Assembly (NCBI RefSeq): GCF_036226925.1
Contig: NZ_CP109031.1
Span: 3,162,001-3,226,000, forward strand
DNA length: 64,000 bases
Reading direction: 5' to 3'
Origin: Streptomyces sp. NBC_00659
GTDB taxonomy: Bacteria; Actinomycetota; Actinomycetes; Streptomycetales; Streptomycetaceae
Under the pieces are notes generated by a model, which made no database searches, was not told the DNA's origin, and saw only the letters and a list, made by a program, of their open reading frames with translations. Position numbers and translations under genes: made by a program. Shown in pieces: positions 38,364-48,221 of the stretch (the stretch's first letter is position 1; each line of letters starts with the position of its first letter).

Positions 38364-40538
38364 TCAGCCCATTTCTCCCTGGGGCCGGCCGAGCAGCATG
38401 CGCTCGTGGGGCCGCTCCGCGTCGGAGCCGCACATCTCGTCGTTCAGCTCCGCGACCAGCTGGGTGAGGTCGGTCGGGCGGTCCGGCCCCCACCAGTCGC
38501 CGAGGAGTTCGGCGAGGGACTCCTCGCGGGCCCGTGACAGGTTCCCGGCGGCGACGCGGCCCTCGTCGGTCAGGACCAGGTCCAGGCCCTCGCGGCGGAC
38601 GAGCCGGCGTTCCTCGATCTGGCGGGCGGCGGCCAGGACGACGTCCAGGGGCACGGCACTGTGCTCGGCCAGCAGAGCGGGTTCGGCCCACCCGTACTTC
38701 TTGATCCGCAGCAGCAGCCAGCTCGCCGCCGGCAGCAGGTCGTAGCCCGTGCGCGCGGTGATCTTCTCGTAGATCTCGCGGCGCCCCTCCCGGGTGCCGA
38801 GCACGGACAGCGCCCGGCACACCTCGTCGTACGACGACCGCTCGACCGGGTTGCTGGCGAGTGTCTCCGTGACGTCGGGGGCCGTGACGGAGCCGCGCAG
38901 CTTGTCCTCGCGCAGGAACCAGGCCAGCACGAAACCGAGCAGGGCGACCGGGGCGGCGTACAGGAAGACATCGGTGATCGATGTCGCGAACGCGTGCAGG
39001 ACGGACGGCCGCAGGTCGGCCGGGAGCTGGGTGATCCCCTTCGGGTCGGCCTTCAGTGAGTCCGTGGTGATGCCGGGTGGAAGCCGCTGCCCGTCCAGCG
39101 CCTTCGTCAGGTTGTCGCCGAGGCGGCCCGCGAAGACCGTGCCGAAGATCGCGACGCCGAACGAGGCCCCGATGGACCGGAAGAAGGTCGCCCCGGAGGT
39201 GGCGACGCCCAGATCCTCGTACGACACCGCGTTCTGCACGATGAGGACCAGCACCTGCATGACCAGGCCGAGGCCCAGGCCGAACACGAAGAAGTACACG
39301 CTCATCTCGCCCGTGCCGCTGGTCTCGTCGAGCTGGTGCAGCAGGAGCAGACCGAGGGCGGTGACGCCGGTACCGGCGACCGGGAACACCTTCCAGCGGC
39401 CGGTACGGCTGACGATCTGACCGGAGACCGTGGAGGACAGCAGCAGCCCGAACACCATCGGCAGCATGTGCACGCCGGACATCGTGGGCGAGACGCCCTG
39501 CACGACCTGGAGGAACGTCGGCAGATAGGTCATCGCGCCGAACATCGCGAACCCCACGATGAAGCTGATGATCGCGGACAGCGTGAACGTGTGGACCCGG
39601 AACAGCTTCAGCGGCAGAACGGGTTCTGCCGCGCGCCGCTCCACCGCGACGAAGGCGACGGCGAGGACCACACCGAGGATCACGAGCCCGACGACCTGCG
39701 GCGAGCCCCAGTCCCAGGTGGTGCCGCCCAGCGAGGCCACCAGGACCAGGCAGGTGGCGACCGCGGCGATCAGGAACGTACCGGCGTAGTCGATGACGTG
39801 CCGTGCCGACTTCCTCGGGATGTGCAGGACCGCGGCGATCACCGCGAGCGCCACGACACCGACGGGCAGGTTGATGTAGAAGACCCAGCGCCAGCTCAGG
39901 TGTTCCGTGAACAGCCCGCCGAGCAGCGGCCCCAGCACACTCGTCGCGCCGAACACCGCTCCGAACAGTCCCTGGTACTTGCCGCGTTCACGCGGTGGGA
40001 CGAGGTCACCGACGATGGCCATCGACAGCACCATCAGCCCGCCGCCGCCGAGTCCCTGCAACGCGCGGAAGCCGATCAGCTCGCCCATGTTCTGCGACAT
40101 GCCGCACAGCGCCGACCCGATCAGGAAGATCACGATCGCCGCCTGGAAGAGCTTCTTGCGGCCGTACTGGTCCCCGAGCTTGCCCCACAGCGGGGTCGCC
40201 GCCGTCGACGCGAGCAGGTACGCCGTGACCACCCAGGACAGGTGCTCCAGGCCGCCGAGGTCGCTCACGATGGTCGGCAGCGCGGTGGACACGATCGTCT
40301 GGTCCAGCGCGGCGAGCAGCATGCCGAGCAGCAGGGCGCCGATGGACACGAAGACGCTGCCGTGCACCGAGTCCCGGGCGTCGGTCGCCGCCGCGGTGCG
40401 GCGGCGCACCGCCGACTCGCTCACCTCGACCGAGTCGTGCAGTCCGGGCGGCTCGCCCGTGCCGCCGCCGGCCGGCGCCTCCACCCCTTCCGGCCCCTGG
40501 CCGGACGGTGCGTCGGAACCCTGCGCGTCCCCGGTCAT
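38364..40538 (-). CDS. EmrB/QacA-type (DHA2) MFS exporter with C-terminal winged-helix-like domain
   Basis: This 724-aa protein has a ~60-aa charged N-terminus and about 14 helices with [19 protein letters not shown] (motif D1), [15 protein letters not shown] (motif A) and LGPLLGGLF (motif C), the drug:H+ antiporter-2 pattern. After the last helix, residues ~600-724 form a soluble domain ([51 protein letters not shown]) resembling a MarR/PadR-like winged helix. ATG at 40538 with GGAGG five bases upstream. A transporter carrying a DNA-binding-like tail is unusual and could act as its own sensor. Confidence 0.85.
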   Translation of the reverse strand: MTGDAQGSDAPSGQGPEGVEAPAGGGTGEPPGLHDSVEVSESAVRRRTAAATDARDSVHGSVFVSIGALLLGMLLAALDQTIVSTALPTIVSDLGGLEHLSWVVTAYLLASTAATPLWGKLGDQYGRKKLFQAAIVIFLIGSALCGMSQNMGELIGFRALQGLGGGGLMVLSMAIVGDLVPPRERGKYQGLFGAVFGATSVLGPLLGGLFTEHLSWRWVFYINLPVGVVALAVIAAVLHIPRKSARHVIDYAGTFLIAAVATCLVLVASLGGTTWDWGSPQVVGLVILGVVLAVAFVAVERRAAEPVLPLKLFRVHTFTLSAIISFIVGFAMFGAMTYLPTFLQVVQGVSPTMSGVHMLPMVFGLLLSSTVSGQIVSRTGRWKVFPVAGTGVTALGLLLLHQLDETSGTGEMSVYFFVFGLGLGLVMQVLVLIVQNAVSYEDLGVATSGATFFRSIGASFGVAIFGTVFAGRLGDNLTKALDGQRLPPGITTDSLKADPKGITQLPADLRPSVLHAFATSITDVFLYAAPVALLGFVLAWFLREDKLRGSVTAPDVTETLASNPVERSSYDEVCRALSVLGTREGRREIYEKITARTGYDLLPAASWLLLRIKKYGWAEPALLAEHSAVPLDVVLAAARQIEERRLVRREGLDLVLTDEGRVAAGNLSRAREESLAELLGDWWGPDRPTDLTQLVAELNDEMCGSDAERPHERMLLGRPQGEMG

Positions 40539-40705
40539 GCGGCCTCCCTGAGCACCGAGGGTCCCGGTCACCCTCCATCCTGATCGGTGTGTCCGGTTAT
40601 GGCCTGTCGAGACAACCAGAATCCACGATTCAGGGGGGCTGCTTGAAGGTTGTATGAAGGTCGTCCGGATAATCACTGGAGTTTTCAGGGGGGAGGGACC
40701 CACTC

Positions 40706-42106
40706 GTGACTGAACCGACCGGGCATGTCTGCCCCGAGTGCGCCGCACACCGGGCGCAGGACGGCACCCCGTCCTGCGCCTGCACCCGCAGGGCGTCCGA
40801 CGCCCTGCGCGACGAGCGCTCGGCGCAGGCCGCGGCAGCGGAGGACTTCAACCCGCTGCGCATACGGCCCTACGTAGAACTGGGCCCGGAGTACCCCGGG
40901 CCCACCGGAGGGGGCTGGGAGCCGGCCGAGGGCGCCGGCGCCCCGGGTCCGGCCGGCGCGGCCATGGGCCCCTGGCAGGCCGCCCCGACGGCTGGAGAGC
41001 CCTGGATGTCCGCCGAAGCGGGCACCTGGGCGTCGGAGGGCACCTCGGCGCCCGTGAGCGCCTATGGGGCATCTCCGGGCGGCGGGGGCTGGGCGGCCGA
41101 TGCCATGCCGGTGAACGGTGACGACCCGCGCTTCCACGGCGGCGCACCGGCCGGCGGCGCCGAGCCGACGGGCTCCGTGGCCGGCGCCCAGCCGGCCGGC
41201 GGGATGCCGATGCCGGCCGCGGGCGGAGAGGACGCGGCCGCTTCGACCATGCAGCTCGCCGTGATCCCGGCCGACGCGACCATGCGGCTGGCCCCGGTAC
41301 CGGCGGATGCCGCCCCGCGCTCGGCACCGCTGCCGCCCGAGGCGGCCACGCCGTCGGCACCGATGCCGGCGGACGCGACCATGCGGCTGAAGGCGCTCCC
41401 CTCGGAGGCACGCGCCACCGACGTCCGCCTCTTCCACGAGAACGCGCGCGCCTCGGGGCCCGGCCAGGAGGCCTCGCCCGCGGGCCGGGCCAGGCGTCGC
41501 CGGCGCAGCGGTGTCCTGGCCGTCACCGGAGTCGTGGTGACCGTGGTGGCCGCGGCGGGGGTGGCGAGCGGTCTGCTCTCCTACGACCCTCCCGCGCGGG
41601 ACGAGGCTCATCCGAAGGACGTCAGGGCGAGCGCCCCGGACGTCCTGTCCGACACGGCCTCCGCGGTGCCGTCGGCGAGCGCGTCCTCGTCGGAGTCCGC
41701 CTCGGCGTCCGCGTCGGCCTCACCGAGCACGAGCCCGTCGCCGTCGGCGTCCGAGTCGGACGCGTCGGCGTCACCGTCCTCGTCGGCCACGGCGTCGGCG
41801 ACATCCGCGCACCCGAGCCCGACAGCGACCGCGACGGGATCCGTGGCGTCCACCGGGAGCGGCGGTTCGAACGAAGTGGCCGGGCCCACCCTGCGGCGCG
41901 GCGACAGCGGGTCCGAGGTGACCGAGCTCCAGCTCCGGCTGAGCCGGCTGAGGATGTACATGCGGAAGGCGGACGGCCAGTTCGACCGCCGCCTCGAAGA
42001 CGCCGTGCGCTGGTACCAGTGGGCACGGGGCATCTCAGGAGACGAACCCGGGGTGTACGGCCCGGCCACCCGGGCGAGCCTGGAGGCGGAGACGTCCCAG
42101 CCGTAG
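40706..42106 (+). CDS. Membrane protein with C-terminal peptidoglycan-binding domain
   Basis: This 466-aa protein starts with a Cys-rich knuckle ([18 protein letters not shown]) and an Ala/Pro/Gly-rich cytoplasmic part. One helix (~270-290, [20 protein letters not shown]) and a Ser/Ala repeat stalk follow. The C-terminal PG_binding_1 domain reads [20 protein letters not shown] then [13 protein letters not shown]. It should span the membrane and hold peptidoglycan outside. GTG start at 40706 with GGGGGGAGGG upstream. A related family in Streptomyces is common, with no defined function. Confidence 0.82.
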   Translation: MTEPTGHVCPECAAHRAQDGTPSCACTRRASDALRDERSAQAAAAEDFNPLRIRPYVELGPEYPGPTGGGWEPAEGAGAPGPAGAAMGPWQAAPTAGEPWMSAEAGTWASEGTSAPVSAYGASPGGGGWAADAMPVNGDDPRFHGGAPAGGAEPTGSVAGAQPAGGMPMPAAGGEDAAASTMQLAVIPADATMRLAPVPADAAPRSAPLPPEAATPSAPMPADATMRLKALPSEARATDVRLFHENARASGPGQEASPAGRARRRRRSGVLAVTGVVVTVVAAAGVASGLLSYDPPARDEAHPKDVRASAPDVLSDTASAVPSASASSSESASASASASPSTSPSPSASESDASASPSSSATASATSAHPSPTATATGSVASTGSGGSNEVAGPTLRRGDSGSEVTELQLRLSRLRMYMRKADGQFDRRLEDAVRWYQWARGISGDEPGVYGPATRASLEAETSQP

Positions 42107-42111
42107 CCGTA

Positions 42112-42290
42112 GCCCGGCGCTGGCGTTTGCGGTGCCGGTTCGGTGGGGGGCGGGGCCGTGCCGGTACATCCGCCCGTCGCCGTTGGATCAGACGTGGGTT
42201 TCGTAGGGAGCCGCTGCTCGATCCGAACGTAAGCGACGGGCATGTGATGTACCGGCACGGCCCCTTCCGCCGGATCCCGGCTGCGGGTGT
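42112..42290 (-). repeat. Dispersed palindromic repeat, copy B
   Basis: Core 42152-42264 is the reverse complement of copy A (25576-25687) with only scattered changes, and both flanks are also shared. The ends pair over 19 bp, and GCCCGTCGC/GCGACGGGC pairs inside. It begins right after the peptidoglycan-binding gene. Confidence 0.88.
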
Positions 42291-42321
42291 GCGGTGACTT
42301 GGGTGCAGTGCCTCACGGCCG

Positions 42322-42434
42322 TGAAATTCCCGCCCCGGCCGGGGAAAGCTTCAGCCCCTCCGGCGTTTGAGGAGCGGGGTCCGGGGCGGAGCCCCAGGTA
42401 CGGGACGGGTAGGGGCGGAGGGGGCGAAAACCCT
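42322..42434 (-). repeat. GC-rich dispersed repeat block D1
   Basis: Contains TCAGCCCCTCCGGCGTTTGA, GAGGAGCGGGGTCCGGGGCG and AGCCCCAGGTACGGGACGGG. The same sequence in reverse lies at 43381-43492. Blocks of this kind are widely scattered in Streptomyces intergenic DNA and can fold as terminators. The 42107-42497 gap contains only copy B and this block. Confidence 0.85.
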
Positions 42435-42497
42435 ACGCCCAGCCCCACTCCCGTCGCCCCCGGAGGGGATCCGTATCCTCAGCCGGTGCTGAGGACC

Positions 42498-43160
42498 TCA
42501 GCCGATGTGAAGGCGGACGGTGCCGTCTCCGACGACCTCGACCCGCACCTCGGTCAGATCACGCACGAGCACATCCGGCCCATGGAACCCGGCCCGGGGA
42601 CCGACACCCACGACCCGCATCCCGGCGGCCCGCCCCGCGGCGATCCCCGCTCCGGAGTCCTCGAAGACGACACAGTCCTCGGGCGCGATCCCCAGCTCGG
42701 CCGCCCCCTTCAGGAAGCCTTCGGGATCGGGCTTGCTGGCACCGACGGACTCGGCGGTGACACGGACATCGGGAAGTCCGAGCCCGGCCGCGGCCATCCG
42801 CCCGCCGGACAGCGCCACATCCGCCGAGGTGACGAGCGCGTGCGGCACTCCGGCCAGGGAGGCGAGGAACTCCTGCGCACCCGGGATCGCGACGACGCCC
42901 TCCATGTCGGCGGTCTCCTCGGCCAGCATCCGCGCGTTGTCCGCGTGGTTCTGCTCCATGGGACGGTCCGGCAACAGCACCGCCATCGAGGCGTACCCCT
43001 GCCTGCCGTGAACGACCTTCATGACCTCGTCCCCGTCCAGCCCGTGCCGGTCGGCCCAGCCGCGCCAGCAGCGCTCGACGACGACGTCCGAGTTGACGAG
43101 GGTGCCGTCCATGTCGAGCAGGAGGGCGCGAGCGGTCAGAACTGTGGTGGCCGTGGTCAT
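42498..43160 (-). CDS. HAD-superfamily hydrolase (subfamily IA phosphatase)
   Basis: This 220-aa protein has all HAD motifs: LLLDMDGTLVNSD (motif I, nucleophile Asp), HALVTSADVAL (motif II), GASKPDPEGF (motif III Lys) and VVFEDSGAGIAAGRAAGM (motif IV). A helical cap lies between motifs I and II. Likely a small sugar-phosphate or phosphoglycolate-type phosphatase. ATG at 43160 fits family length; the frame extends 17 codons further. The gene is enclosed by ~300-bp inverted repeats (D1 plus copy B left, D2 plus copy C right). Confidence 0.9.
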   Translation of the reverse strand: MTTATTVLTARALLLDMDGTLVNSDVVVERCWRGWADRHGLDGDEVMKVVHGRQGYASMAVLLPDRPMEQNHADNARMLAEETADMEGVVAIPGAQEFLASLAGVPHALVTSADVALSGGRMAAAGLGLPDVRVTAESVGASKPDPEGFLKGAAELGIAPEDCVVFEDSGAGIAAGRAAGMRVVGVGPRAGFHGPDVLVRDLTEVRVEVVGDGTVRLHIG

Positions 43161-43380
43161 CGGCAGGCTCCAAAACGCAGACAGGGGGACAAAAGCACCC
43201 CCGGGAAACAAGGCGGCCCCGCCCGCCGGTCAGGGAGATGCGGACGGGAACCACTTTGTTCCTACAAGATACAAAACAACTCCCCCCAGCGCCACCGCCC
43301 CCACCCCAGACACCGGCCCCACCTCCCTCCCGGGGGCGACGAGAGCAGGTCCGGGGGCAACGGAAGCTGGTCCGGGGCGC

Positions 43381-43492
43381 AGGGTTTTCACCCCTCCGCC
43401 CCTACCCGTCCCGTACCTGAGGCTCCGCCCCAGCCCCCGCTCCTCGAACGCCGGAGGGGCTGAAACGTCCCCGGCCGGGGCTGAAATCCGGA
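43381..43492 (+). repeat. GC-rich dispersed repeat block D2
   Basis: Reverse complement of block D1, with about 10 percent differences by eye. It sits between the HAD gene and palindromic copy C. Confidence 0.85.
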
Positions 43493-43532
43493 CCGGCCAC
43501 CACAACGCACCCGCAGTCGGCCACGCACGGAA

Positions 43533-43618
43533 GGGGCCGTGCCGGTACATCGATGCCCGTCGCCACCGACGGCCACGCCTCATCCAACGGCGACGGGCTG
43601 ATGCACCGGCACGGCCCC
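43533..43618 (+). repeat. Dispersed palindromic repeat, copy C (shortened)
   Basis: Same 19-bp ends (one mismatch in the right arm) and inner GCCCGTCGC stem as copies A and B, with a loop ~27 bases shorter. It is followed by a CCGACG trinucleotide-type run to 43675 and then the GDT1 stop. Confidence 0.85.
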
Positions 43619-43682
43619 GACCCACAACGCACCCGGCACCGACACCCACAGACGCCGACGCCGACGCCGACGCAGCGAACCC

Positions 43683-44264
43683 TCAGGCAGCCACAGCCTC
43701 GTACAAGCTCCAAGCCCCCAGCCCCAGCATCAGCACAGCCGCCACCTTGGTGATCAACGACAGCGGCACCCGCTTCATCAGCGCCTTGCCGCCCACGATC
43801 CCCAGCCCCGCGACGGCCCACAGCCCCAGCACCGCGCCGAGCCCCACCGACAGCGGGTCGTCGTACCGCGCGGCGAGGTTCGCCGTCATGATCTGCGTGA
43901 GGTCGCCGAACTCGGCGACGAGGATGAGCATGAAGCCCGCCCCGGACACCTTCCAGAAGCTCTGGTTCGCCGGCTTGCGGACCTCTTCCTCGTCCTCGTC
44001 CTTCTTCATCAGCAGCACCGCGGCGCCGCCGAGGAAGAGCACACCGGTGACGGCGTGCACGATCTGCTGCGGCAGCAGCGTCAGCACACTGCCCGCCGCG
44101 ACGGCGAGCGTCACATGGACGGCGAACGCGGCGGCGACACCGACGAAGACGTACGAGGCGCGGTAGCGCGTGCCGAGGACAAGGCCGGCGAGCGCGGTCT
44201 TGTCCGGCAGCTCGGCAAGGAAGACGACACCGAAAACGAGCGCCATCACGCTGAAGCTGATCAA
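43683..44264 (-). CDS. GDT1/TMEM165-family Mn2+ (Ca2+) exporter
   Basis: This 193-aa membrane protein has two three-helix halves, each with the cation motif of UPF0016: LAELPDKTALAGL in the first helix and VAEFGDLTQIMTAN in the fourth. A central acidic loop KKDEDEEEV separates them. Family members export Mn2+ or exchange Ca2+/Mn2+ for protons. The start is a TTG at 44264 with GAGGG upstream; ATG 44246 would cut the first helix. A yybP-ykoY manganese riboswitch lies in its ~270-nt leader and strongly supports the role. Confidence 0.9.
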   Translation of the reverse strand: MISFSVMALVFGVVFLAELPDKTALAGLVLGTRYRASYVFVGVAAAFAVHVTLAVAAGSVLTLLPQQIVHAVTGVLFLGGAAVLLMKKDEDEEEVRKPANQSFWKVSGAGFMLILVAEFGDLTQIMTANLAARYDDPLSVGLGAVLGLWAVAGLGIVGGKALMKRVPLSLITKVAAVLMLGLGAWSLYEAVAA

Positions 44265-44404
44265 AATCCCTCAATCGGTCGGGCTGCCCCGCCGAGAGTG
44301 TTGCGATGACGCGTGCTGTGACTGCGCGACCACTTCGGCACGGCAGCACACAGCAACGCCCGCACCGGGTGGCTCGGGCACAAGCGCCCACGCCGGAAAG
44401 GCCC

Positions 44405-44531
44405 GGCAGGGCAAGTGCACTGCTTGCCGAAGGTCTCGCTGGCCGGTCTCGTGATCGAGGCCTGCCTCCGGGCGCCGGCTCAGACGAGCTGAGCAGTATG
44501 TCGACGGTCCGGCGAAGAGCTACTCCCCTTC
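44405..44531 (-). ncRNA. yybP-ykoY manganese riboswitch
   Basis: Read on the minus strand, the leader starts with AAGGGGAGTAGC (44530-44519), followed by GTCGACATACTGCTCAG and ends with GCGAGACCTTCGGCAAGCA. These are the conserved entry, GUCaACAUAC loop and closing GAGACCUU of the Mn2+-sensing yybP-ykoY class. A GCAAG...CTTGC hairpin follows. Boundaries are estimates. It precedes the Mn exporter gene with the usual ON-switch logic. Confidence 0.88.
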
Positions 44532-44746
44532 TGCGCCGTCCATAGTACGCGACCCGCGCGGCGGCCCCACAGGGCCGAAAGCCCCCCGGCCCGGACACCC
44601 TCACGCCGGAGAAAGTTCTGTCATGAACCTTGTTATGTCATGCACGCGTCATTATTTTCTAACCGCGCACTTACCTCACGGCAACACGACGCCGCGAGCA
44701 TTCGTTCGCCCGCACTCCAACACCCCCACACCACAAGGGAGTTCGC

Positions 44747-45391
44747 ATGCCAAAGGTCTACGCGCGTCGACGCCTGAGCATACTCGCAGGCATCACGGGT
44801 CTGATAGCCATGGCCAGTGTTTTCACCGGCCCGCCCGCCTCCGCCGCCCTCCCCACCCCGGTCAGCGCGGCCACCGCCCGCACCTACCTCGCGTCCCTCA
44901 CCGTCGCGACGGAGAGCCGCACCGGCTACGACCGTGATCTGTTCCCCACCTGGATCACCATCAGCGGCACCTGCAACACCCGTGAGTACATCCTCAAGCG
45001 CGACGGTTCGAACGTCGTCACCGACTCCGCGTGCGCGTCCACCAGCGGCAGCTGGTACTCCGTGTACGACGGCGCCACCTGGACCGCCGCCTCCGACGTC
45101 GACATCGACCACCTCGTACCGCTCGCCGAGGCCTGGGACTCCGGCGCCGGCGCCTGGACCACCGCCCAGCGCCAGGCCTTCGCCAACGACGTGACGCGCC
45201 CCCAGCTCATCGCCGTCACGGACAACGTCAACCAGTCCAAGGGCGACCAGGACCCGGCCACGTGGATGCCCTCACGCACCGCGTACGCCTGCACCTACGT
45301 CCGCGCCTGGGTCCAGGTGAAGTACTACTACAACCTGAAGGTCGACTCCGCCGAGAAGACCAAGCTGAGCTCGGTCCTGGCCGGCTGCTGA
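44747..45391 (+). CDS. Secreted HNH-family nuclease (DUF1524/GmrSD C-terminal-like)
   Basis: This 214-aa protein has a signal peptide (residues 1-34, ending ASAAL). The DHxxP-type core SDVDIDHLVPLAEAWDSGAG (~residues 120-139) and DNVNQSKGDQDPATWMP (~165-181) supply His, Asn and Asp of a beta-beta-alpha metal nuclease. Four Cys are likely disulfides. Streptomyces secrete nucleases of this family to digest environmental DNA. AAGGGAG precedes the ATG. The 44620-44680 leader is unusually AT-rich and probably contains the promoter. Confidence 0.88.
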   Translation: MPKVYARRRLSILAGITGLIAMASVFTGPPASAALPTPVSAATARTYLASLTVATESRTGYDRDLFPTWITISGTCNTREYILKRDGSNVVTDSACASTSGSWYSVYDGATWTAASDVDIDHLVPLAEAWDSGAGAWTTAQRQAFANDVTRPQLIAVTDNVNQSKGDQDPATWMPSRTAYACTYVRAWVQVKYYYNLKVDSAEKTKLSSVLAGC

Positions 45392-45549
45392 CCGCACCCT
45401 CGACCCGCACCCTCGGCCCAGAGACCGGCGGCCGTAAGCCGCCAGGGTTCCGGACACCGTCCCCCCACGGTGTTCCCACGGTCTCCGGAACCTCCCCACA
45501 GGCCTCCGTCGTTCCGTACCGTACGGGGCGACGGAGGAGGGGGATCACC

Positions 45550-47220
45550 ATGGCCGAGCTGCGTCTGGGACCGCTGCTGAGGTATGTGGACGGCTCGTCG
45601 GCGACCTTCTGGGTCGAGGCGAGCCGCCCGTGCACCGCCGAGGTGCGCTGCGCGGACGGCGCCCGCGGACAGGCCCGCACCTTCCAGGTGGCGGGCCATC
45701 ACTACGCGCTCGTGCCGGTGAGCGGACTGACACCGGGCACGGACACCCCGTACGAGATCCTGCTGGACGGCACGCCCGTGTGGCCGCTGCCCGACTCGCG
45801 CTTTCCCCCCTCGGTCGTCCGCACTCCCGAGGGCGACGACGCCGTCGTCCGTGTCACCTTCGGTTCCTGCCGCTGGGCCTCGCCGCCCGCGGACGAGAAG
45901 GACCCCGTGGGACCCGACGCCCTGGACACCCTCGCCGCCCGGATCGCCTCGGCTCCGGACGCCGAACGCCCGGACGTGCTCCTGCTGCTGGGCGACCAGG
46001 TGTACGCGGACGAGGTCTCCAGGGCGACCCGCGCGTGGATCGCGGCACGAAGAGGTCTGGCGGACCCCCCGGGCCATCAGGTCGCGGACTACGAGGAGTA
46101 CACCCGCCTCTACTACGAATCCTGGCTCGACCCCGAGATCCGCTGGCTGCTGTCGACCGTGCCGAGCTGCATGATCTTCGACGACCACGACGTCATCGAC
46201 GACTGGAACACCAGCGAGGCCTGGCTCGCGGAGATCCGGGCGACCCCGTGGTGGCGCGAGCGGGTGCTCAGCGGTCTGATGTCGTACTGGGTCCACCAGC
46301 ACCTCGGCAACCTCTCCCCCGCCGAGCTCTCCGCGGACCTCCTGTACGCGGCCGTACGCGAGACCCCCGACGGCACGGACGTGCTGCGCGCGTTCGCCGC
46401 CCAGGCCGACGCCGACCCGGCCTCGGTGCGCTGGAGCTACCGCCGCGACTTCGGCCGGACCCGTGTCCTGATGCTCGACACCCGCGCGGCCCGCGTCCTG
46501 GACGAGAAGCACCGCGCGATGCTCGATCCCGGGGAGGCGGCCTGGCTGCGCGAGCAGGCCCTGGAGGCGCCGGGCTCCCGGGACCATCTGCTGATAGGCA
46601 CGTCGTTGCCCTGGCTGCTGCCCCCGCTGATCCATCACGTGGAGACGTGGGACGCCGCTCTGTGCCGGGGCGAGCGGGGCGGGCGCTGGGCGCGGTTCGG
46701 CGAGCGGCTGCGGCGCGCGGCCGACCTGGAGCACTGGGCGGCGTTCCCGGAGTCGTTCGGGGAGCTGGCGGAGCTGATCGCCGAGGCCGGTTCGGGCGAG
46801 CGGGCACCGGCGACCGTGTGCGTGCTGTCGGGAGACGTGCATCACGCCTACGTCGCCCATCCGGTCTGGACGGACCCCGCCGAGCAGCCCTCCTCCCGGG
46901 TGCTCCAGCTGACCTGCTCCCCCGTCCACAACTCCATCCCGCTCTCCGTACGGCTCGGCTTCCGCTTCGGCTGGAGCCGCCCGGCCCGACTGCTCGGCAC
47001 CCTCCTTGCCCGGCACGGCCGTTGCGGGCACCCGCCGGTCGACTGGCTCAAAACCGGTGGCCCTTGGTTCGGCAATCAGCTCATGACCCTTACCCTGCAA
47101 GGCCGTTCGGCCTCCCTGCGCCTCGAACAGGCGCGGCCTGTGCGGGGCGGCGGCGCCGAGGGTACGGGCCGAGCGGCCCGGCTGACGACGGTGTCGGAGT
47201 CCCGGATCACCCCGGAATAG
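45550..47220 (+). CDS. PhoD-like metallophosphoesterase
   Basis: This 556-aa protein has the alkaline phosphatase D fold: an N-terminal beta-sandwich (~1-100), then GSCRWASP, LLLLGDQVYADEVSRA, MIFDDHDVIDDWNTSEAW and VLSGDVHHAYVAHPV as metal-binding blocks. There is no Tat signal, so unlike classical PhoD it should remain in the cytoplasm. ATG at 45550 with GGAGGAGGGGG upstream. It follows the secreted nuclease gene with ~160 nt between, and is probably a separate unit. Confidence 0.88.
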   Translation: MAELRLGPLLRYVDGSSATFWVEASRPCTAEVRCADGARGQARTFQVAGHHYALVPVSGLTPGTDTPYEILLDGTPVWPLPDSRFPPSVVRTPEGDDAVVRVTFGSCRWASPPADEKDPVGPDALDTLAARIASAPDAERPDVLLLLGDQVYADEVSRATRAWIAARRGLADPPGHQVADYEEYTRLYYESWLDPEIRWLLSTVPSCMIFDDHDVIDDWNTSEAWLAEIRATPWWRERVLSGLMSYWVHQHLGNLSPAELSADLLYAAVRETPDGTDVLRAFAAQADADPASVRWSYRRDFGRTRVLMLDTRAARVLDEKHRAMLDPGEAAWLREQALEAPGSRDHLLIGTSLPWLLPPLIHHVETWDAALCRGERGGRWARFGERLRRAADLEHWAAFPESFGELAELIAEAGSGERAPATVCVLSGDVHHAYVAHPVWTDPAEQPSSRVLQLTCSPVHNSIPLSVRLGFRFGWSRPARLLGTLLARHGRCGHPPVDWLKTGGPWFGNQLMTLTLQGRSASLRLEQARPVRGGGAEGTGRAARLTTVSESRITPE

Positions 47221-47418
47221 GTCCATTCCTTGCGGTTGCCGACGCCGTACGGAGTACCGGAGCGTGGGGAGGCGTGAACGTGATGTGACCGACACATGCG
47301 TCCCCGGAGGATCTTCCGACCCATCCGCGGCGTACGCTGTATGGCTGTATGGCTGCCATGCCACTCCCCGCGAGTAGCGGCGCGGCCGGGCTTACGGGGG
47401 AGTCGGGGGAAGAGTCCG

Positions 47419-48048
47419 GTGCTGGAGAGTGTGGGGTCGCTGACAAGCAGCCCATGGATCTACGCGGTGATCGCCGTGTCCATCGTTCTTGACGTCTTCC
47501 TGCCTGTCCTGCCGAGTGGCGTCCTGGTCATCACGGCGGCGACGGCCGCCGCGGGCTCCGCCACGGCGACCGGCAGCGTCCCCCACGCCGTGCCCGACAT
47601 CCTGGTGCTCACCCTCTGCGCGGCGACGGCCTCGGTCCTCGGCGACCTGGTGGCGTACCGCCTCGCCTGGCGTGGCGGCGACCGTCTGGATCGCGCCATC
47701 GCCCGGTCCCGCCGCCTGACCCGGGCGCAGGAACGTCTCGGCGAGGTCCTGGCGCACGGCGGCGGTGTGCTCGTGGTCGTCGCCCGGTTCGCGCCGGCCG
47801 GCCGCTCGGTCGTGTCGCTCGGTGCGGGCGCCGCGCACCGCCGGGTCCGCGACTTCCTGCCCTGGTCGGTCCTCGCCGGCCTGGCGTGGGCCGGTTACAG
47901 CGTGGCCCTCGGCTACTTCGGCGGCCAGTGGCTGGGCGCCACCTGGCTCACGACGGCCATCTCGGTGGGGGCGCTGTTCGTCGCGGGGGCGGGCGCGGCC
48001 TATGTCGTACGCCGGCCCGCGCTGCGGGAGCAGGAAACCGGCGCCTGA
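47419..48048 (+). CDS. DedA-family (SNARE-associated) membrane protein
   Basis: This 209-aa protein has about five helices. The DedA/VTT signature appears as ARFAPAGRSVVSLGAGAAH with the conserved Arg and Gly, and DFLPWSVLAGLAWAGYSVALGYFGG follows. DedA proteins recycle lipid carriers and affect membrane energetics. The GTG at 47419 (after GGGGGAAGAG) was chosen; the open frame back to 47296 adds an Arg-rich stretch without a helix. Confidence 0.82.
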   Translation: MLESVGSLTSSPWIYAVIAVSIVLDVFLPVLPSGVLVITAATAAAGSATATGSVPHAVPDILVLTLCAATASVLGDLVAYRLAWRGGDRLDRAIARSRRLTRAQERLGEVLAHGGGVLVVVARFAPAGRSVVSLGAGAAHRRVRDFLPWSVLAGLAWAGYSVALGYFGGQWLGATWLTTAISVGALFVAGAGAAYVVRRPALREQETGA

Positions 48049-48076
48049 GCCACCGCACAGGCCGGCACCGGCGTTC

Positions 48077-48106
48077 ACGGGTACGGGTACGGGTACGGGT
48101 ACGGGG
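48077..48106. repeat. Hexanucleotide microsatellite (ACGGGT)
   Basis: Four perfect ACGGGT units and a partial fifth lie between the DedA stop and the DUF2277 gene. No function is apparent. Confidence 0.85.
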
Positions 48107-48221
48107 GCACCGACCACGGGGTGCGGCCGAAGCCGTGAGCCACGGCCGTGAGCCCGTGGCCCGCGTGCCGCCCTGGGTGCGCGCGCCCGGGGCGGCGGTC
48201 GGGTTCCGGGCGGCGGGTGCG

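Noticed and set aside
44747..47220. A phosphate-starvation operon (secreted nuclease + PhoD)
   Set aside because: The PhoD-like protein lacks an export signal, the genes have separate leaders, and I could not identify a convincing PHO box.
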